Assembly: GCA_945873015.1 (NCBI GenBank)
Contig: CAMCBY010000095.1
Span: 1-10,900 of the forward strand
Reading direction: 5' to 3'
Length of the DNA: 10,900 bases
DNA from: Klebsiella pneumoniae
GTDB lineage: Bacteria > Pseudomonadota > Gammaproteobacteria > Ga0077536
Positions 6,632 to 10,900 of the stretch are shown piece by piece. Each line of letters opens with the position of its first letter. The first letter of the stretch is position 1. The position numbers were made by a program, and so were the translations under genes. Below the pieces are notes generated by a model, which saw nothing but the letters and a program-made list of their open reading frames with translations, ran no database searches and had not been told where the DNA came from.

Positions 6632-8482
6632 TTACTTCAGGCCTTGTACGTAGGCTGCAACACGTTTGACGGCCTCGGCATTGAGCGGCTCGGGATAAAG
6701 TTTGGGCATTTTGGCCGAAGGGTTCTCAATCCATTGGATGGTCTTGGCCAGATCCATCCGTGTCGCCAACCCCTTCAAGGCCGGGCCGGTCACCCCTTCG
6801 GCATTGCCGCCGTGGCAGTTCGAGCAGATCTTGCCGTAGATCTCCGCCCCGCTGGCGCTGGCGAGGGTTGACGTCGCTGGCGCCGCAGCCACCGGTGCTG
6901 CGCCACCCTTGCCGTTACCACCCAGCGCATAGATATGCAGGGTCGGGCTGCCGGTCACACCGAAAGTCAGGCGCGAGACATTGCCGGCCACCGCCGCCAC
7001 ATACTGGCGACCCTTACGGTTGTAGCTGATCACACCGCCCGCCATCGCGCCACCGGTCTGGCTGCGATACAGCTCACGACCATCGGCTGAAGACAATGCG
7101 AAAAAATTGCCCTTCATGTCGCCGGCGAAAATCACGCCGCCCGAGGTCGGCACGATACCGGACACCATCGGGCCGGGCGTTTCGAACTTCCAGCGCACCG
7201 CGCCAATGTCGGCATCAAGCGAGACTATCCAGCCGCGCGCTACATCGGAAAACTTGAAGGTGCCGCCGAGATTGAACTGCGCAGGTTTGAATTTAAAACC
7301 TTCCTCGGCGGTTTCAATGGCGCACCAGTCGACGCTGCCGACCACAATCGCCTTGTTCGGACGGTCGAAAGCCGGACCGTTCCACTCAACACCACCGAGC
7401 GGACCGGGACAAATCTCGACACCGGTGGAATTGGCGCGCACGCCGGCATTCTTGATGGTGGTGACGGGGGTCTTGAATACGCGCTGCTGATTCTCGCGAT
7501 TGACACCGTACACATAGCCGTCCTTGGAACCGAGCGCGACCATACGTTCGCCCTTGGTGTTGTAGTACAGCATCGGCGACGCACCGAGATCGAGGTCCTG
7601 GCCATCGTTGGACAAGAGCTGGTGGTACCACTTCATCTTGCCGGTGGCGGCATCCAGCACCACCATGCTGTCGGTGTAGAGATTGTCACCGGGGCGCAGC
7701 TGGGGCAGCAGATCGGGGGTCGGATTGCCTACCGGCACGAATACTTCACCGGCCGCCATGTCGAGCGCGTAGGTACTCCAGGTACCACCGCCGCCGGTCT
7801 GCGCGCTCTGCTGGTCGTGCCAGGAATCGGCGCCCGGCTCGTCGCCGCGCGGGATGGTGTAGAAGCGCCAGACTTCGCGGCCGCTGCTGGCATCGAACGC
7901 CATCACGCGTCCACGTGTGCCCCAGTCACCGCCGGCCGCGCCGACGATCACCAGGCCTTGATAAATCTGCGGCGCAGAGCTGAAGAATTCGCCCTGCTGC
8001 GGGTCGCCCACCTGGTACTGCCAGAGGGTCTTGCCGCTCGCAGCGTCGATGGCGAGCAGGCGCGAGTCGAGCGTGCCGCGATACAACACGCCATTGGCAT
8101 GGGCCACGCCGCGATTGACCTTGAGCGGAGTACCACTCGGGTCTTCGGTTTCGTAGTGATGGCGCCAGCGCACTTTGCAATTGGTGGCATCGACCGCCAG
8201 GGTATCGGTGGCGGTGGTGAAATACAGCACGCCGTCGATTTCGAGTATGCCGGTATGAAAAGCGCCGGTCTCATCGACCTTGAGACGGCATACTTCGCCG
8301 AGCTGGCCGGCGTTGGCCGGCGTGACCTGATTGAGATTGACGAAACGCTGGCCGTTGACGTTTTCGTTATAGCTCGTCCAGTTGGTATCGGACGGCGCGG
8401 GCGCCGGGGTTTCTTGCGCCTGCACGGAGACAAGGCCAAACAGGCCCAGCACAGGCCACAAACGGGTACGCGAAAAAATCAT
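6632..8482 (-). CDS. PQQ-dependent quinohemoprotein dehydrogenase with C-terminal cytochrome c
   Basis: This is a periplasmic enzyme that should oxidise an alcohol, aldehyde or similar substrate with pyrroloquinoline quinone and pass electrons to its own haem. In 616 residues it has a signal peptide (1-22, VQA-QE). An eight-bladed propeller fills about 32-520, with repeated blade motifs such as LLAIDAASGKTLWQY and VMAFDASSGREVWRF. An Ala/Pro/Gly linker (521-545) leads to a cytochrome c domain with CSNCH (553-557) and probable axial M592. By comparison with methanol dehydrogenase, the PQQ stacking Trp (W235), Ca ligand N253, catalytic D296 and K320 are present. The Glu ligand is replaced by D186 in GGDWGTRG. 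The vicinal Cys-Cys pair is absent: VNRGVAH (122-128) is preceded by PSGTPLK instead. The start has a very strong ribosome-binding site (AGGAGGGG, 8492-8485). Substrate unknown; the alignment is by eye. Confidence 0.92.
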   Translation of the reverse strand: MIFSRTRLWPVLGLFGLVSVQAQETPAPAPSDTNWTSYNENVNGQRFVNLNQVTPANAGQLGEVCRLKVDETGAFHTGILEIDGVLYFTTATDTLAVDATNCKVRWRHHYETEDPSGTPLKVNRGVAHANGVLYRGTLDSRLLAIDAASGKTLWQYQVGDPQQGEFFSSAPQIYQGLVIVGAAGGDWGTRGRVMAFDASSGREVWRFYTIPRGDEPGADSWHDQQSAQTGGGGTWSTYALDMAAGEVFVPVGNPTPDLLPQLRPGDNLYTDSMVVLDAATGKMKWYHQLLSNDGQDLDLGASPMLYYNTKGERMVALGSKDGYVYGVNRENQQRVFKTPVTTIKNAGVRANSTGVEICPGPLGGVEWNGPAFDRPNKAIVVGSVDWCAIETAEEGFKFKPAQFNLGGTFKFSDVARGWIVSLDADIGAVRWKFETPGPMVSGIVPTSGGVIFAGDMKGNFFALSSADGRELYRSQTGGAMAGGVISYNRKGRQYVAAVAGNVSRLTFGVTGSPTLHIYALGGNGKGGAAPVAAAPATSTLASASGAEIYGKICSNCHGGNAEGVTGPALKGLATRMDLAKTIQWIENPSAKMPKLYPEPLNAEAVKRVAAYVQGLK

Positions 8483-8664
8483 CTCCCCTCCTCAAACAAA
8501 GCAGTGTTCACACCGCACGCCACCGACGACATGGGCGGGCCGAGATCGGCGCAGCGGATACTATCACCATGTCTTGCAGCCTCGCCTTGCGCGCGGCGCC
8601 GGCTGGACCGGACTTGCCTGGCGCGGCATCATCGCCACGCCCTTGCATACCAGGATCTCTGCCC

Positions 8665-9639
8665 ATGAGCACTCCGCCTGTGCGCGGCCGGCGCGCGCCG
8701 ACCACCCTGTTTCCCGCCATCGAGCCCTATCGCCACGGCCGCCTCAAGGTCTCGGCCTTGCACAACCTCTATTACGAAGAATGCGGTAACCCCAAGGGAC
8801 GGCCGCTGGTATTCCTGCATGGCGGCCCGGGCGGCGGTTGTGATGCCACGCACCGACGGTATTTCGACCCGCGCAAATGGCGCATCGTGCTGTTCGATCA
8901 ACGCGGCTGCGGGCGCAGCCGGCCGCATGCCGAACTGCGCGAGAACACCACCTGGGATCTGGTCGCCGACATCGAACGCCTGCGCGCCCATCTCGGCATC
9001 GAACAATGGCTGGTATTCGGCGGCAGTTGGGGCAGCACCCTGGCGCTGGCCTATGCCGAGACTTTTCCGGCGCGGGTGCGCGCGCTGGTATTGCGCGGCA
9101 TCTTCCTGCTGCGCGCAGCCGAAGTCGCGTGGTTCTATCAGGGGGGTGCGAGCGAGCTTTTTCCCGATGCGTGGGAGGCCTATCTCGAGCCCATTGCCAA
9201 GCGCGAACGGGGCGACCTGCTGGCGGCCTATTACAAACGCCTGACCAGCCGCGACCCGCAGGTCAGACGCCGCGCCGCCCGCGCCTGGTCGGTATGGGAG
9301 GCGAGCACCAGCAAACTCGTGACCGATCCGGCTCTGGTCAAAAAATTCTCTGGTGGACGTTTCGCCGAGGCCTTCGCACGTATCGAAGCGCATTATTTCA
9401 TCAACCGCGGCTTCTTCAGCCGCGACGATCAATTGCTGCGCGGTGCGCGACACATCCGCCATATTCCGGGGGTGATCGTGCAGGGCCGCTATGACGTGGT
9501 CTGCCCGATGCGCTCGGCCTGGGACTTGCACCGCGCCTGGCCGGAGGCCGAGCTGGTGGTGGTGCCGGATGCCGGCCATTCGATGAGCGAGGACGGCATC
9601 CGCGCCGCACTCATCGCCCACACCCATAAGCTCGCCTGA
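8665..9639 (+). CDS. pip: Proline iminopeptidase
   Basis: This cytoplasmic serine peptidase of the alpha/beta-hydrolase fold (S33 family) removes an N-terminal proline from peptides. The 324 residues match the usual length of about 310-325. Signatures are the oxyanion motif FLHGGPGGG (50-58), DQRGCGRSRPH (78-88), the nucleophile S121 in VFGGSWGSTLAL, D277 in QGRYDVVCP and H305 in PDAGHS, so the full triad is present. The cap region has the typical WxxWE element (W208-W211-E212). I chose the ATG at 8665 because AGGA lies 9 bases upstream and the family begins like MSTPPV...LFPAIEPYRHG. The frame is open back to an ATG at 8569, but that 32-residue extension has no family match. It is divergent from the quinohemoprotein gene across 182 bases. 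Confidence 0.96.
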   Translation: MSTPPVRGRRAPTTLFPAIEPYRHGRLKVSALHNLYYEECGNPKGRPLVFLHGGPGGGCDATHRRYFDPRKWRIVLFDQRGCGRSRPHAELRENTTWDLVADIERLRAHLGIEQWLVFGGSWGSTLALAYAETFPARVRALVLRGIFLLRAAEVAWFYQGGASELFPDAWEAYLEPIAKRERGDLLAAYYKRLTSRDPQVRRRAARAWSVWEASTSKLVTDPALVKKFSGGRFAEAFARIEAHYFINRGFFSRDDQLLRGARHIRHIPGVIVQGRYDVVCPMRSAWDLHRAWPEAELVVVPDAGHSMSEDGIRAALIAHTHKLA

Positions 9640-9643
9640 AGGG

Positions 9644-9671
9644 CTGACAGCGCGTTCTTCGGTGCTAAACT
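9644..9671 (+). promoter_or_regulatory. Candidate sigma-70 promoter for the secreted-protein gene
   Basis: CTGACA (9644-9649, five of six -35 bases), a 16-base spacer and TAAACT (9666-9671, four of six -10 bases, preceded by TGC as in an extended -10) lie just after the iminopeptidase stop. The start site would be near 9678, about 24 bases before the ATG at 9702. This suggests the downstream genes are not solely dependent on the iminopeptidase transcript. Confidence 0.4.
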
Positions 9672-9701
9672 TCTGCCGCCTTTGCCAAAGCAACAAAACC
9701 C

Positions 9702-10391
9702 ATGACTGAGCCTGCCTTGCCCTTCCCCTCGGTCCGCCGCTGCGCCGCGCAACTCATGCTCGCGCTGCTGTTGGTGGTCAGTATCACGCTGCCGGCGGCA
9801 TACGCCGAAACTGACAAGATGAACGGCAACTGGGTGCTCGACGCCGAACAATCGGAGACTTACAAAGACGCCGTGCGGGTCGTCAAAGATCAGATCATGA
9901 AGCAGCATAAGCGCCGCAAACAACAGCAGATGAGGGCCTCCGGCGCTACCAGTACGACCGGCAATAAATATTTTGAGCAGGAACAGCGTTCGCGCCAGGT
10001 CGATGCCAGGGACACGGTCGATGTCGATTGGTCGCTGCCTGCGCAACTGCAGACAGTGATGGAGGCCAAGACCCTCAAAATCTATCAGGCGCGCATGTGC
10101 GCGATGCTGTACGACAAAAAATTGAAACGCCTGTTTGCGATCAACCCCGACGGCAAATCCTATTCGGCCAAGGGCGAGGATTTCGCACAACAAGACGAGA
10201 TCGGCAGCACGTTCGGCTATTTCGAAGGCCAGACCCTGGTCATCGATACCGACATCAAGGGCGGCGACCGCCTGCTCGAACGTATCAAGCTCGACGAAAG
10301 CAGCGACCAATTGGTGGTTGAGACCCGCTATCGACGTCCCGACCTGGCGCGCACGCTGCAATACAAACGCGTGTTCCGACGCGGCGAATAG
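9702..10391 (+). CDS. Secreted protein of unknown function
   Basis: I do not recognise this 229-residue protein. It has a basic N-region, a hydrophobic core (about 17-33, LMLALLLVVSITLPAA) and a probable cleavage site at AYA-ET (35/36), so it is likely periplasmic. The mature part opens with MNGNWVLDAEQSETYK (39-54), which resembles the 'G-x-W-x-L-(D/N)-x-x-x-S' start of small secreted beta-barrel (lipocalin-like) proteins. A highly basic, Gln-rich stretch follows (64-77, KQHKRRKQQQM). The C-terminal half alternates short strands (LFAINPDGKSYSAKG, QTLVIDTDIKGGDRLLERIKLDE, QLVVETRYRRPD), which suggests an antiparallel barrel. The ATG at 9702 has no clear ribosome-binding site; a later in-frame ATG at 9756 would remove the basic N-region of the signal. 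It is followed after 14 bases by another secreted gene. Confidence 0.82.
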   Translation: MTEPALPFPSVRRCAAQLMLALLLVVSITLPAAYAETDKMNGNWVLDAEQSETYKDAVRVVKDQIMKQHKRRKQQQMRASGATSTTGNKYFEQEQRSRQVDARDTVDVDWSLPAQLQTVMEAKTLKIYQARMCAMLYDKKLKRLFAINPDGKSYSAKGEDFAQQDEIGSTFGYFEGQTLVIDTDIKGGDRLLERIKLDESSDQLVVETRYRRPDLARTLQYKRVFRRGE

Positions 10392-10399
10392 GCGCGGCG

Positions 10400-10408
10400 G
10401 CGGAGGTG
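10400..10408 (+). promoter_or_regulatory. Unusual start: GTG inside a GGAGGTG ribosome-binding-like sequence
   Basis: The only start that gives a complete signal peptide for the small secreted protein is GTG at 10406-10408. The best Shine-Dalgarno match, GGAGGTGA (10402-10409), overlaps this codon rather than lying 5-9 bases before it. The weaker GGCGGCGG further upstream would have to serve. Efficient translation may depend on ribosomes coming from the previous gene, which ends 14 bases earlier. Confidence 0.4.
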
Positions 10409-10747
10409 AAATCGGCGCTCACGCTGCTGCTGCTCGGTGCGGCTTCCTGCGCCGGCGCGCACGCCGACGTCACCAGTATCGCTGACTGGCCCTGCACCGA
10501 ATGGCAAACCCGCCGCAGCAGCGGCGAACGTGTCGATGCGCCGCAGATGTGGCTGTCAGGCTATATGACCGGGCTCGCCATCGCGCGCGACCTCGATGTG
10601 CTGGCCTACACCCATCCGACCAAGTTGTTTGAGGCGATGGATAAATTCTGCAGCGCCCATCCCGAGCAGCACATCTCGGCCGGCGGCATCGCTGTTTTCG
10701 ACCAGATCATTCACAGCCTGCCCACCTCGCCACCGCGCGCGTTGTGA
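10406..10747 (+). CDS. Small secreted two-cysteine protein, Rap1a/Tai- or HdeA-like
   Basis: This 113-residue protein has a clear signal peptide (MKSALTLLLLGAASCAGAHA, cleavage before D21). The mature part of 93 residues has two cysteines, C30 and C82, that could form one disulfide. The pattern of early Cys, WLSGYMTGLA (49-58), THPTKLFEAMDKFCSAHP (69-86) and a final helix recalls the small helical periplasmic Rap1a/Tai immunity proteins (Gly-Tyr-x-x-Gly motif, 'C-x-x-HP' end) and HdeA-type chaperones. The resemblance is by eye only. No toxin or type VI secretion gene is visible in the window, so an immunity role has no support from context. Start GTG at 10406. It lies 14 bases after the secreted unknown gene, and the two are probably co-transcribed. 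Confidence 0.68.
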   Translation: MKSALTLLLLGAASCAGAHADVTSIADWPCTEWQTRRSSGERVDAPQMWLSGYMTGLAIARDLDVLAYTHPTKLFEAMDKFCSAHPEQHISAGGIAVFDQIIHSLPTSPPRAL

Positions 10748-10784
10748 GTCCGGCGCACCGTTACCGAACCGACAGGCACCTACC

Positions 10785-10900
10785 ATGACGCAAGCACCGA
10801 TACGCTTTGGCACCGCACTACGTTCACCCTACGAGGTGGCCGCCTCGGCGCGGTATATCGAGGAACTCGGCTTCGATGTGCTGGGCTGCGGCGAACATGT
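10785..10900 (+). CDS. Luciferase-like (LLM) flavin-dependent oxidoreductase, N-terminal fragment
   Basis: Only the first 38 codons lie in the window; the gene continues past the right edge. The reading MTQAPIRFGTALRSP, then EVAASARYIEELGFDVLGCGEH, fits the opening beta strand and first helix of the bacterial-luciferase-like TIM barrel. The 'A-x-x-x-E-x-L-G-F-D-x-(V/L)-x-x-x-(E)-H' pattern is typical of LLM-class FMN- or F420-dependent oxidoreductases. The ATG at 10785 has AGG 8 bases upstream. It starts 37 bases after the small secreted gene on the same strand. Cofactor and substrate cannot be read from this fragment. Confidence 0.85.
   Translation, partial: MTQAPIRFGTALRSPYEVAASARYIEELGFDVLGCGEH

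Noticed and set aside
8557..8565. GATACTATC near-palindrome as a divergent -10 for the quinohemoprotein and iminopeptidase genes
   Set aside because: Both strands give only four of six -10 matches and neither has a -35 at a normal distance. The 182-base divergent region must hold promoters but I cannot place them.
8569..8664. N-terminal extension of the iminopeptidase from an upstream ATG
   Set aside because: The added 32 residues are Pro/Ala-rich without family match; AGGA precedes the ATG at 8665 at good spacing.
7622..8668. Plus-strand open frame of 348 codons opposite the quinohemoprotein
   Set aside because: It is antisense to a well-supported propeller/cytochrome gene and shows no family motif.
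8629..9696. Minus-strand open frame of 355 codons opposite the iminopeptidase
   Set aside because: The plus strand carries a complete alpha/beta-hydrolase with all catalytic motifs; the antisense frame has no recognisable domain and is a usual by-product of GC-rich codon use.

Overview
The window is GC-rich chromosomal DNA packed with short-spaced genes and is most likely from a gammaproteobacterium or a close relative. The evidence is a YaiL-type DUF2058 protein, a PspA/IM30 protein, a proline iminopeptidase of the proteobacterial alpha/beta-hydrolase type, OmpR-type two-component signalling, and several Sec-type signal peptides. I cannot name a species. There are no RNA genes, transposons, CRISPR arrays or phage genes that I can support, and no gene-free stretch longer than about 250 bases.

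Left part (1-2085, minus strand): three genes that read like one transcription unit, from right to left. They are a short PspA/IM30-like coiled-coil protein, a polytopic membrane protein coupled to it by a 4-base ATGA overlap, and after 40 bases a membrane-anchored or secreted von Willebrand factor A (VWA) protein that runs off the left edge. Divergent from them (2339-5028, plus strand) are an OmpR-family response regulator and a histidine kinase, again with an ATGA overlap. The 253-base divergent region carries a direct repeat of GTTTACA with an 11-bp period, placed just upstream of an extended -10 element, and a perfect 8+2+8 inverted repeat. Together this looks like a self-contained envelope-stress module: a sensor kinase and regulator facing a PspA-like effector, a membrane partner and a VWA protein. 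The regulatory link is inference; the gene content is read directly from the sequence.

Middle part (5049-8482, minus strand): a PQQ-type quinohemoprotein dehydrogenase with a C-terminal cytochrome c domain, a VOC (glyoxalase-fold) protein, a secreted tyrosine-phosphatase-like protein coupled to it by an ATGA overlap, and a DUF2058 protein. They lie in one direction with short gaps and may be co-transcribed. They converge on the histidine kinase gene with only 20 bases between stop codons.

Right part (8665-10900, plus strand): proline iminopeptidase, a secreted protein of unknown function with its own candidate promoter, a small secreted two-cysteine protein with a GTG start, and the first 38 codons of a luciferase-like (LLM) flavin-dependent oxidoreductase cut by the right edge.

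The best candidate for something not well described is the PspA-like/membrane/VWA operon with its divergent two-component system. Next is the quinohemoprotein, which lacks the usual vicinal cysteine pair and has an Asp where a calcium-ligand Glu is normal.
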